Source: Cephalotus follicularis (taxonomy: Eukaryota > Streptophyta > Magnoliopsida > Oxalidales > Cephalotaceae). From it: a stretch of DNA of 64,000 bases. Shown piece after piece: positions 1 to 10,070 of the stretch. Below the pieces are notes generated by a model. The model was given only the letters and a program-made list of their open reading frames with translations. It had not been told where the DNA came from and made no database searches. The stretch lies in NCBI GenBank assembly GCA_001972305.1, contig BDDD01000087.1, forward strand, positions 76,748-140,747, read 5' to 3'. Position numbers and translations under genes: made by a program. Each line of letters begins with the position of its first letter. The stretch's first letter is position 1.

Positions 1-312
1 CTCTTGGCGTTGACGCTTTAAGGCAAGGCCTTAAACGTGTGTTTACTTTCCTGGCGTCGACGCTATCCCATGGCGTCGACGGTTAAGGCAAAACCTTAGC
101 GTTGTGTTTTGTTTCTTGGCATCGGGGCTTTACTTATGGGCGTCGGCGTTTTAGGCCAATTTGTACATTTTCAATCAACGCAACATCCTTTCGCATTCTT
201 TACTTAAAATTCAACATCACAGGTTGGAAAAATCCATCATTTCATTAATTTATATTTTAATTATAAATGAGAATTACAATAATACACTGGATGGAATTTC
301 TGGGCATTACCA
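1..312 (-). repeat. G1 3' LTR (partial, cut by window start)
   Basis: This noncoding stretch ends at an LTR-type boundary (ATTACCA on the plus strand, i.e. TGGTAAT on the element strand). A pyrimidine run at 313-328 follows, the complement of a polypurine tract. Bases 1-72 match 13231-13294, the same part of the 5' LTR. It carries several GCGTCGACG-like dyads between about 7 and 150. Confidence 0.7.
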
Positions 313-351
313 TCCTCCCTCTTTCAAAGAATTCGTCCTCGAATTTTAACA

Positions 352-1760
352 TTACTGGAATAAGTGAAGGTAAGGCTCCGGAATATCATCTTCCCGTTCC
401 CACGTTGCTTCATCTGGATGGTGAAACTGCCATTGAACCTTCACCATAGGAATGGTTCGGTTCCTCAACACTTGAGTCTTCCAATCAAGAATCCTCACAG
501 CTAATTCCTCGCAGGAAAGATCATCTCGCACCGAGATCAAGTCATAATCCGAGATGTGCGATGGATCTCGGACGTATCCTCACAACATTGAAACATGATA
601 AACATCATGTATACCTGACAATGCAAGAGGCAAAGCGACCTTGTATGCTACCTCCCAAACTCTCTTGAGAATCTGAAAAGGACCAATGTAGCATGGAGCT
701 AGTTTGCCCTTTTTCCCAAATCTCTAAACACCTTTCCAAGGAGAAACTTTCAGAAAAACGAGATCTCCGACATCAAAAGTCAAAGGTCTCGACATAACTC
801 TTTTGTCGACTATGAACTGCAAGCAATCTCTCTTTAATCACTCTGATTTTTTTGTAGTCTCCTTAACAAGATCCGATCCAAGTATCGGTCGTTTACCAAC
901 TTCATCCCAATAGATAGGTGATCAACATTTCCGTCCGTAAAGAATTTCATACGGAGCCATTCCAATGCTTGAGTGATAACTATTATTGTAAGAAAACTCT
1001 ATCAAGGGATGATCCTCCCAAGTACCAGTAAAATCGATCACATAAGTTCAGAGCATATCTACAAAAGTCTGGATAGTACGCTCGAACTATCTGTCTGTCT
1101 GCGAATGAAAAGTTGTGCTGAAATGCAACTTCTTCCCAAAAGATATCTGAAATCTCTTCTAGAAGTTGGAAGTAAAAATCGAATCTCGAACGCACACAAT
1201 ACTTACAGAAACACCATACAGTCTCACAATTTCCTTTATATACAGTCGGGCCAACTTGCTCGTTGAATCAGTAACATGTGTAGGCAAAAAGTAAGCGGAT
1301 TTCATGAGTCTATCAATGATAACCCACACTGCATTCTGACGATTTCAAGTCAATGGAAAACCTGAAACAAAATCCATGGTCACGTGTTCCCACTTCCATT
1401 CTACTACCGGCAATGACTGCAATAACCTTGCCGGCCTTTGGTGTTCAACTTTGACCCTCTGACAAGTCAAGCACTTAGCAGCATACTCAACGATCTCACA
1501 CTTCATGTCGTACCACCAATAGTTCCTATTCATATCCTTATACATTTTGGTACTACAAGGATGAATACTGTATTGAGATTTATGGGCCTCATAAAGTATC
1601 TCATTCTTCAATCCACCATCATTCGGAAGACAACCCCGTCCTTGAAATCTCAGTATACCATCAAAATGTATCTGGAAGTCAGGTCTCGATCCTATACTCT
1701 CTTGAATCTTCTGCAATTCAAGATCATGAGTCTGAGCATTCTTAATCTCATCAAGCAACG
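352..1760 (-). pseudogene. G1 integrase remnant (H2C2 zinc domain, decayed core, C-terminal tail)
   Basis: The reading at 1345-1758 shows the HHCC zinc-binding arrangement (H-x6-H, then C-x2-C at CLTC) followed by the conserved WKWEHVTMDFVSG entry to the integrase core. The catalytic core between about 540 and 1340 is recognisable only in pieces (for example the region coding for MAPYE near 950) and is broken by frameshifts. Residues ending ATWEREDD...YLHLF at 352-540 are the chromovirus pol tail. The family enzyme inserts element cDNA into chromosomes; this copy cannot be functional. Confidence 0.8.
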
Positions 1761-1859
1761 CTGACTGAGCTCAAAGATTAGCAACAAAAATCCCAGGGGA
1801 TTGTACGAATGGAGTCCATTTTTGAAAATCCTCCAACATCCTCCATTGTGACACCATCA

Positions 1860-3270
1860 TACTAGCTACATAACTTTACGACTCAAAGCATCAGCAACAA
1901 CATTTGTTTTCCCTGGGTGGTACTGAATGTTACAATCATAGTCGTTGAAGAATTCAACCCATCAACGCTGCCTTCTATTCAATTCATCTTGGCATAATAG
2001 ATATTTCAAACTCTTATGATCAGTGAATATTTCAAATTGTGCACCATACAAATAGTGTCTCCATTTCTGAAGAGCAAAAACAATGGCAGCCAATTCGAGA
2101 TCATGCATCGGGTAATTTTCTTCATAAGGTTTCAGCTTCTTCGAAGCATAAGCAATCACCTACCATGTTGCATCAACACGCAACCCAAACCTTTACCTGA
2201 AGCATCGCTATATACAGCAAAATCTTCAATACCATCGAGCAATGCCAAGATAGGAGCGGAGATCAACCGATCCTTTAACTCGTGAAAACTAGCCTCAAAG
2301 TCTCCATCCTAGATAAGCAAAGCCTTCTCCTGGGTTAGTTGTGTTAATGGCGTGGCAATCTTCAAAAATTCTGGATGAATCTTCCAGAATAACCAGCCAA
2401 ACCAAGAAAACTATGTACTTTAGTAACATTTTTCGGTTTTGCCCAATCTTGGACAACCTCAATCTTCAACGGATCCACCGGCAAACCTTCTCTAGAAACT
2501 ATGTGATGAAGGAAGATCACATGATCAAGCCAAAATTTGCACTTACTAAATTTGGCATACAAACACTGGTCTTTGAGAATCTGCAAAACTACTCTAAGAT
2601 GGTGTGCATGATCCTTCCCGTTCCTTGAATATATCAGAATATCATCAATAAACACGACAACAAACTGATGCAGATATGGTCAGAAAACATCATTCATCAT
2701 GGTCATGAACGCTATCGGTGCATTGGTGACACCAAACAGCATTACTAAGAACTCATAGTGACCATATCGTGTTCAAAAAGTAGTCTTTTTGATATCTCCT
2801 TACCGTACTCTCAACTTGTGATAACCCGATCTCATGTCGAGTTTAGAAAATACTCTTGAACCTTGAAATTGATCAAACAATTCCTCAATGTGTGGAAGAG
2901 GATACTTGTTCTTAACTGTTGGTTTGTTCAACATCCGATAATCAATATAAAGCCTCATCCACCCATCTTTCTTCTTCACAAACAATGCTGGTGCACCGCA
3001 AGGGGAAACACTAGGTCGAATGAAACCTTTGTTAATCAAGTCTTGCAATTGGATTTTCAATTCTCTCAATTCGACAGGAGCCATTCTATACGGTGCCTTA
3101 GGAATAGGAGTTGTACTAGGTATGAGATCAATAACAAGCTGCGTATTCCTCTTTGGCGGCAACGATACTAAATCTGCAGGAAACACATCAAGAAATTCAT
3201 TCACAACAGGAATCCTTTGAAGACTCAAGCCTTTCTCCTTGCTACTATCAATCACATAAGCCAAATATCC
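1860..3270 (-). pseudogene. G1 reverse transcriptase and RNase H remnant
   Basis: The segment 2800-3264 contains the RT fingers and palm start ([12 protein letters not shown], the VKKKDG motif, [22 protein letters not shown]). The segment 2362-2655 contains the catalytic box as FIDDILIYS and the thumb/connection residues FLGLAGY. The segment 1962-2159 contains RNase H residues ([43 protein letters not shown]). The parts lie in different frames with gaps near 2660-2800 and 2160-2360, so at least two frameshifts separate them. In the family, RT copies the element RNA and RNase H removes it. Confidence 0.85.
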
Positions 3271-3276
3271 TTCGCT

Positions 3277-3759
3277 TCATTTCTCAAGGTACTTTGATGC
3301 ACGAGTGAAGGATATGATCGGCGTAGAAAATCCTTTGTCTCCCTCGAATTGAAAAGTAGTACCATTGGGCAGACAAAGCTTCGCTATCTTGCTATAACAG
3401 TCCATACAAGCACGATGAGCTGACAAGCAATCAATACCCAAGATGGCATCGAAGTCTTGAATGGGCAACACAATAAGATCCGCATATAATGGAATACCAG
3501 CCATAGAAATCTCACAACTCTTATATACATAATCTATACACATGGAATCTCCAGCATGTGTACTCACATCGAGAACATATGGCATACAAGTAGGTGTTAT
3601 ATTCAAGCAAGATGAAAATCGGTAATCAATAAATGAATGTGATGCTCCCGGATCCAACAATACTCTAGCACAAAAGCCATAAATATATAGTCTACCTCCG
3701 ATAACAGAAGTAGACTCTGGAACTTCTATCTCAGTAAGGGTAAAAACTCTACCTTTCAT
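3277..3759 (-). pseudogene. G1 aspartic protease remnant
   Basis: The 160-residue reading holds the retropepsin pair of motifs. The active-site region is LLDPGASHSFID, where the family has D-T/S-G; the Thr/Ser is replaced by Pro, which should abolish activity. The second is the flap-distal DFDAILGID motif. In the family this enzyme cleaves the Gag-Pol polyprotein. It lies between the zinc knuckle upstream and RT downstream, as expected for gypsy elements. Confidence 0.8.
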
Positions 3760-3849
3760 GATGCTCTTGCCAGTATCTCTCCACTACGAAGGTCCAGCTG
3801 CAGTACCGGTACTACTTATAGGTCCAGTAGGCACTGTCACCTGACACGT

Positions 3850-4874
3850 CGGACAATCTCTCATCATATGGCTAGATGCCCCATACATCATGCATAACTC
3901 ATTCTTCATCCAACAATCCTTCTGCTGATGGCTTGTACGACCACAATGAGGACAAACTCCAGATCTTGCATTACTCCCCTGACTAGGTGTACCCTGAGTG
4001 ACAGACTGCTGAGATCTGTTCTTCGACGACTTGGTTGGAGAACCACTACCTTGTCACTTCGATGAAGCTGGCCTAGAATGTGTGGAGGTTTGCTTAGCCT
4101 ACTCTGCACGGGCCCTCTCCGCACAGTCTTCATTCTGAATACTCTCTAATAATCTCGCCTTTTGGGTGACTTACACAAAAGTCTCCAACTCCATAGCTCT
4201 AATATTCACCCGAAGATCTGGTCGTAGGCCCTCCAAGTACCTCCGAATCTTCTATTCCTCATCCGCCACTAAATAAGCTGAATGTTTGGCTAACTCATAA
4301 ACTTGGCCTGATATTCGGCCACTATCATATCACCTTGACGCAACTCCAAGAGCTCCGTCTCCCTACTCTCATGCTCAACACATGGCACATATGTCTCCAG
4401 AAATTCTTCTTGGAATCTCTCCCAAGTATTGTCAAGACCAATCAACTCCCACTTTGCTTTGACCATCTCCCAGCAAAGAGTGGACTCACCCCATAGTCGG
4501 TAAATAGCAAATTTCAACTTCTGATCATTTGTACAATCCATAACAGCGAAGATCTTCTCCAAATCTTTGCAACCACCTTTCAGCAAAAGTAGCATCAAGC
4601 TCAACCTTAAAAGTAGGAGGGTTCTGCCTCAGAAATCTCTCGAGATCTCTCCCAAATTGATTTCCACATGCCGCACACCATGGTCGGGAGCGATGTGCCA
4701 TGGTTGTGCTTATGCATACAATCGACGCATCTCCTCCATGTGAGCTGCATTAGCAGCCATCTGCTGCTGGAAGTAGTCAACAATCCGATCCATCGGGTCT
4801 CCCCTGTCATTCACTTCCTCAGGGTCATTTGGAGCGACAGCTCGACCCTTTCCATGTCTTCTCCTTCCGTCCAT
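3850..4874 (-). pseudogene. G1 gag remnant with zinc knuckle
   Basis: The start codon at 4872-4874 gives an N-terminus MDGRRR followed by a DRIVDYFQQQMAANAAHM-like helix shared with G3 and G4. A capsid-like stretch is readable at 4290-4604 (LWGESTLCWEM, WERFQEEFLE). A CCHC knuckle of form C-x2-C-x4-H-x4-C (CPHC, then H, then C) is encoded near 3910-3960. A second knuckle-like repeat just downstream has Tyr for its second Cys. Frame changes near 4605-4680 and 4150-4290 break it. Gag forms the particle that packages element RNA. Confidence 0.75.
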
Positions 4875-4970
4875 TTTGTTTCCTATAAGAAATGAGGTGG
4901 TTAATTATCTTAACGAAAACATCTTATTAATTGCCAAGGAACTTATCCAAGCTAAGCATATATAGAATAT

Positions 4971-4982
4971 GCTCTGATACCA
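4971..4982 (-). other. G1 primer-binding site (tRNA-iMet)
   Basis: On the minus strand this reads TGGTATCAGAGC, the exact complement of the plant initiator tRNA-Met 3' end. It lies 3 bases inside the 5' LTR boundary. Confidence 0.9.
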
Positions 4983-4985
4983 CTC

Positions 4986-5834
4986 TTTCTCACTCCCCGT
5001 TTCCACAATATCAACCAAGAGGTAATGGCAATTAACATATATTCAGCTTATACAAATTTGTGAAAATAAAAAACTTTTCCAAACATATAAAGCTATTGTG
5101 AAAGCATTTAAATATAAGCTGAATCAAACAACGTAACATGCATCCCATACTACATGTCACTCAAATGTTTACAACAATATCAAATAATCCATCATTAGTC
5201 ACCCTCAATCAAAGCATGAGCAAAACATTATCCATCAATTACAATAATCCATTTAAACTTTTCTCAAACGAAATACAAACCCATCATTTAAACGTTATTT
5301 CAAGGAAATAAAATAACTCCATCTTCGCTTCGGTCTTACCACGCTTGTCCATATCGATCCCACTACATCAATTTGAAATTGATAGGGTTTGTTGAATCCA
5401 CTGGCTAAGTAGGAAATATATAAAAGTATTTTGGGGTCAACAATAATAAATGTCATGTAATGAATGCATCGTGATGCAATACATAGTATATAAACAATAC
5501 AGTTTTTTTTCTGTCGATATGTAAGCAACCATGCCAAGTGCCTGCATAAACACAATCCATCAATCATGTCACAAAGGACCAATCAATCCATATGTACGCA
5601 GCGCATCGCCATTCCTTGTCCTTGATGTCGTACACTCTGTTTTCGCCCCACTCCGGCTGATTCCAAACAGAGTTTGATATCTTCCCCCCTATAGGATTGC
5701 AGTTTCTCATATCGATGCTAACCGTCCGAGGCTAGGAAAGCGCATAGGCTGACCGACACGTAGGCTGGGAAATCTCGATGAAACAAATGATGCTAACCGT
5801 CCAAGGCTAGGAAAGCGCATAGGCTAACCGGCAC
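4986..5834 (-). repeat. G1 5' LTR, PBS-proximal part
   Basis: This noncoding DNA starts with a decayed version of the TGTCACACCCCG terminus found in related elements (here TTTCTCACTCCCCG). It continues until GGCAC at 5830-5834, the target duplication of G2. The LTR resumes at 12039 after the inserted element. No gene is seen. Confidence 0.75.
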
Positions 5835-5949
5835 AGTAATACCCCGTTTGTCTGTGTGCATAGTTTTGGGCTTTTTTATCTGTTTTGTTAAGTCGTCTGT
5901 CTTTTTTTTTTAGACTGCAAGGTTAAAAGTGTACACAGCTCTGTGTTAA

Positions 5950-6278
5950 GCACCGACGCTTTAATAAAACATCGATGCTTTGAACATTAAAGCTTTGACC
6001 CTTGAACCCCTTCCAACGCCAGTTAAAAATAGTGAGTTTTTATCCTGTTAAACTTCTCCAACCAACGATGCTTCGACGAAAGCGGCAGCGCTTGGATGTA
6101 ACCGACGAAGCTCTAAATGTAAGCTTCGACGCTTTGAAGTCAAGCATTTTGTTTGACTTGAACGAGATCCTAAAGCAACAACGCTTGAAGAGAAGAGTCA
6201 ACGCTTAGCCCTGCATATCAGATGAAGAAACTTGGACAAACCCATAAGCATCGACGCTTGGAGGTGCAGCGCCGACGC
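5950..6278 (+). repeat. GCG-TCGA-CGC dyad array in G2 U3
   Basis: Copies include GCACCGACGC at 5950, ACATCGATGC at 5969, GCATCGACGC at 6248 and GCGCCGACGC at 6269, with further decayed copies between. Measured pitch is 19 and 21 bp for the two clear pairs. The array lies upstream of the TATA box at 6528. Confidence 0.7.
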
Positions 6279-6527
6279 TTTGGCCTGTAGATTTATTGCA
6301 GAAGTTAACGTTTTGTCTCCTTACGAATAAATTAAATGGTTTGAGGGATACGTGTAAAGAAAGGAAGTAAGGAGTTAAGATATTTCGATGGAAAGGACAT
6401 GTGGCATCAAGTTGTGGTGGAGAATTCCATCACATGGACAACTAGGAAGTGACTCACATGGACAACTCACATGGGTCATGTCATGGTGACTCACTATACA
6501 ATGCTTGCTCTCCAAGTTCTCTCTTTG

Positions 6528-6537
6528 TATAAATATA
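6528..6537 (+). promoter_or_regulatory. TATA box in G2 5' LTR
   Basis: TATAAATATA, conserved at 10764-10773 in the 3' LTR, lies about 690 bp into the LTR. It would place transcription start near 6560. Confidence 0.6.
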
Positions 6538-7336
6538 TGTGTAATTTTAGATGAAAAGAGGTTGGTCTTGAAGAGTTTGGAAAGGATAATTCGGCTAAGA
6601 GAGGGAGAGAAGGAGATTAAGCAAGGTAAGGATTCCTTTCTTTTTCTGAAGCATCCATGCTCTCTTTTCTTCTGATAATTGGGAGTAGATTGTTTTATTC
6701 ATATATTGCTCGTTTCTTGATAAAATTTCAAATGGTTGGATGTTTTGAAAACGTTAGGATGGGCTCTTTAACTGTTATGTTTTGTACATTTCGAAATTCT
6801 TCCGATTTCTTGACGAGAATCCATAATTTAAATTACTGCTCGGGTACTGTTTTCTCCTGTTTTATTCCTGGATTATACAGCAACTTATTTAAATCATAAC
6901 TTTTTCATTTCTTGATGAAAAATTAAATGGTTGAATGTTCTGAAAACCTTAAGATGTCCTCTTTAACTGCTATGCTCCATGTATCTCGAATTTTTTTGTC
7001 AAATTCCTGACAAAAATCTATGTTCAAAATTTCTATTCATATTCTATTTTCATATGAAATCGATGACTTTAGAAATTTATTGTAGCTTCGTTTCTCAACA
7101 AAACATTATGAACTTTACCTGTCTAGAATCTTTGAATCGTCTTCTTTAACTTTGATGTTTTATGTTTTCTCTGGAAATGACTACGTATGTACGAAAAATC
7201 TGTTTTAGAAATTGTCGATCTTTTCATAAATTATGTTTTACTTTGCGAAAATGTACGAATTTTGTTATCGGATGTTTGTTCGATTTTTATAAAATCTTTC
7301 TTATTACTGAAGTTTAATATTACCTAGTTTATAGAT

Positions 7337-7475
7337 TGAGTATGACTTTCACTATCGAAAGTATGCTAAACGAGTATGACTTTCACTTACGAAAGTATGC
7401 TGCTTTTTGACGTTGAACATGACTTTCACTATCGAAGTATGTTAAATGAACATGACTTTCACATTAGGAAGTATG
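7337..7475 (+). repeat. Four tandem hairpin-type repeats in G2 LTR
   Basis: Four imperfect copies of a 35-50 bp unit contain TGACTTTCAC...GAAAGTATGCT. The inner ACTTTC and GAAAGT are an inverted repeat. Two related copies occur in the G5 LTR at about 44128-44215. Confidence 0.7.
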
Positions 7476-7525
7476 CTAAATTTTTTTTGAATAATGACAT
7501 ACAAAGATAATTTTTTCCTACCTAT

Positions 7526-7595
7526 GGAGGTACCATAGGCATGTCGTAGGCCTGGCACGAGGACATGACACTTCCGTAGCGCTGTGATTAGTTTA
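7526..7595 (+). repeat. Conserved LTR block with CCTATGG/CCATAGG inverted repeat
   Basis: CCTATGG-AGGTA-CCATAGG is followed by a block containing GTCGTAGGCCT and ACACTTCCGTAGC. The block recurs in G5 (44328-44400) and, reversed, in both G6 LTRs (about 50830-50905 and 56655-56745). Confidence 0.7.
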
Positions 7596-7849
7596 TGGGG
7601 TCTCTGTTTGTTTTGATATCCTGTGAATAGGATTTGGATCCCCCTTTTGATAGAGGCGTATGGGTTAACCCTAGATTTCGCTATCGGATTCAGATTTTTG
7701 GGATTGATTGTGTAGTGTCATACACGTCTTTCCGTCGGAGCATGTGGGCCTTGCAAACCCCTACATATATATATATACTTGGACTTGAATCTCTGTTATG
7801 GAATTATTTAATCGGATATTTATGATTTTTTGGATTCGGATTACGAAAC

Positions 7850-8060
7850 TCGGATATTGTTATGAAAATTTGATATTGTTTCGGATATTGTTTTGAAATT
7901 CAGATTTTGCTTTGAAACTTGGATATTTCTTATGAAATCGTATTTTGTTTTCGGATTTTACTTTCAGATTTTGTTTTTGGATTTTGCTTTCGGATTTTGC
8001 TTTCAGATCCTGCCTTCGGATATTGTTTTGAAATTGGATTTTTCAGAATTCTTATTTAAA
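7850..8060 (+). repeat. T-rich degenerate repeat in G2 LTR
   Basis: Many imperfect copies of a short unit like TTTCGGATTTTGC follow one another. A shorter version is present at 11370-11590 in the 3' LTR. It is noncoding and lies in the presumed intron. Confidence 0.6.
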
Positions 8061-8502
8061 ATTTCAGATACTTCCCGTTTTGTTTAAATCATCGTTCTAT
8101 GTTCTATATTCATTATCCCTAATGAGGTTACTCAGTGGCATTTTGTTTTCCATGCGGCAGGTTTTCAGGAGCGTTTTGGGAATGCGTGAGAGAGATATCA
8201 CCCTATGTCTGAGGACCATCTAGGAGATTGGTCCGTTTATGTTTTTGTTGTATTATGGTCACGTTAAGGCCTGACTTTAGAGCAATGTTATGCTCTTCAG
8301 TTTATGACTTTTATGAACGATTTTATGATTTTTGAAATATGACTTTGGTTATGATTTTCAGTTTTTGTTTCAGACTATGATATGTTTAAGAATTTCATTT
8401 CAGACCACCACGCTAAATGAATAAAGTCGAGTTTTTGTTATGTATATGTTTTGTTCAGTTCTGTATGTAAGGGCTCCCACCGTTTGGGGGTGTTACAGAT
8501 TA

Positions 8503-8514
8503 TGGTAGCAGAGC
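8503..8514 (+). other. G2 primer-binding site
   Basis: TGGTAGCAGAGC is one mismatch from the tRNA-iMet complement and lies 5 bases after the LTR end at 8497. Confidence 0.8.
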
Positions 8515-8670
8515 TTTGGTTTTGTTCCTTAGAAGGCCTAACCAGGTTTGACCTGTGAGTTTGGGTAGACTTTGGGTTAGGGCTATTCCGTTATGATCAT
8601 TTCAATATGTCTTTTGTTTTGGTCTTCTAATTCTTTTTGTCTTTATCTTTTCCTTGTTTCTGTTGCGAAG

Positions 8671-10025
8671 ATGGTAAGAACAAGGAATACCTCTCAGAGA
8701 ACTGAACCAGTTGTGGCTCGGGAAGAGGTTAGAAATGAAGCTTCAATTGAGGAATTGGTAAGACAAGCAGTTGCTCAAGAAGTAGATCGACTGATTCACA
8801 CTATATAAAATCCAGAACAGGGTTGTCGAGAGAATGTTGTTGAGGAAAATACACCTGTTGATGTTATGGCTGATAGGGGAGTTGAGGACCGGTCTGACAC
8901 TTCTGTATATATTTGGCTTAAGCGGTTCCATAAGCAGAGGCCGCAGTCTTTTAGTTCAGCCCTAACACCTGTGGAAGCTGAACACTAGATCGCACACATG
9001 GACAAAAATTTTGATGTGCTGGGATGTAACGATGGGCAGAAAGTAAGGTTGGCTGCATACAAGCTAGAAGGAGACGCTCAACGATGGTGGAAAACATTGA
9101 GGTTAGCTAAGGGTGGAGACTACATTGATGCTTTGTCATGGTTTGAGTTCTGTGAAGTTTTCTATTAGCAGTATTTCCCCACTGCTGACAAGGAAGATTA
9201 CGCAAGGGAGTTTGTAAACACTAGGCGGAAGGATGGTAAATCAGTCACTGAGTTTTTGGCTCGGTTCACTAGGTTAGCGGGTTTTGCTGGATCTGCGGCA
9301 GGGTAGGCATTGGAGCAGGCTGAGAAATTCAAATGGAAACTGCGTTATCAGCTTAGAGGAAAGCTGATAAATTCCAGATTTGCTGATGTGTCAGAAGTTG
9401 CGAATGCTACGAAGAATATTGAAATGGAGAGGTTGGACTTCCAAGAAGTCCGGCAAGAGGGAGAAAGGAAGTGAAATAGGAGTGATTCCCAAGGATAGAA
9501 TTCTAGGCGGCAAGGTGAAGGACAAAGCGGCCAGTGGAATAAGGGCCATGATGGTAAGCAAAAAAAAAAAGGAATCATAATCAGAATGGAGGTGGGGAAC
9601 AATAGAGACAACCAGGATTTGATCAGGAACAAGTTCAGGGAGCTACTGCTAAAGGTAACCCGAATGATCAGATTGCCTTGTGTGATACTTGTGGGAAGCA
9701 ACATCCGGTTGGGACATGTTACATGGCCACTGGTACGTGTTTTGCGTGTGCAGAAATGGGTCTTCTATTTAAGAATTGTCCAAATCCTCGTACAAGGAAT
9801 AAAGGAGGAGATGGCAATGATGCGGGACAACGCAACGTGGGAGGCAGAGACTTCGCCGTAACGACGCATCAGGCTACAAACACTCTAGGTATTGGTTCGG
9901 TTTTTCTTACTTTTAGTAACCGTAAGGAGTTTGTTTTGTTTGATCATGGGTCAACTCATTTTGTGGAAACTGAGTGTTTTGTTTGGAATCTTGGGGTGCC
10001 TTTTCTGTTGTTTGATCCGGGTTAG
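8671..10025 (+). pseudogene. G2 gag plus protease start, broken
   Basis: The start at 8671 gives an N-terminus (MVRTRNTSQRTEP...EELVRQAVAQE) that matches the gag starts of G5 and G6. Capsid motifs follow (KLEGDAQRWWK, QYFPTADKE, YAREFVNTR). Two CCHC-type knuckles lie near 9678-9785 (CDTCGKQHPVGTC and CFACAEMGLLFKNC, the second with its His lost). The last readable part, FVLFDHGSTHF, is a retropepsin active site with D-H-G in place of D-T/S-G. Stops at 8806, 8986 and 9166 correspond to Gln, Trp and Gln in relatives. Nothing of RT or integrase follows. Confidence 0.85.
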
Positions 10026-10051
10026 TAGATGTTTAGATTTCGGGACGAAAT

Positions 10052-10070
10052 CTTTTTAAGGGGGAGAGGA
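10052..10070 (+). other. G2 polypurine tract
   Basis: The run AAGGGGGAGAGGA lies immediately before the 3' LTR start at 10071. It is preceded by CGGGACGAAAT, a motif that abuts the polypurine tract in several elements here. Confidence 0.85.

Larger units (their letters stand above)
6626..8160 (+). other. Presumed intron inside the G2 5' LTR
   Basis: A donor-like AAG|GTAAGG at 6626 lies about 100 bp after the TATA box. A pyrimidine-rich acceptor-like site ending CGGCAG at 8160 lies 337 bp before the LTR end, the same distance as in G6. This is inferred from sequence alone. The 3' LTR has lost the donor through a deletion. Confidence 0.4.
5835..8497 (+). repeat. G2 5' LTR (about 2.66 kb)
   Basis: The LTR runs from AGTAATACCCCG to GGGGGTGTTACA. 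It includes GCGTCGACGC-like dyads (about 5950-6280), a TATA box, a presumed intron and two kinds of tandem repeat, which are listed separately. No coding region is seen. Confidence 0.9.
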
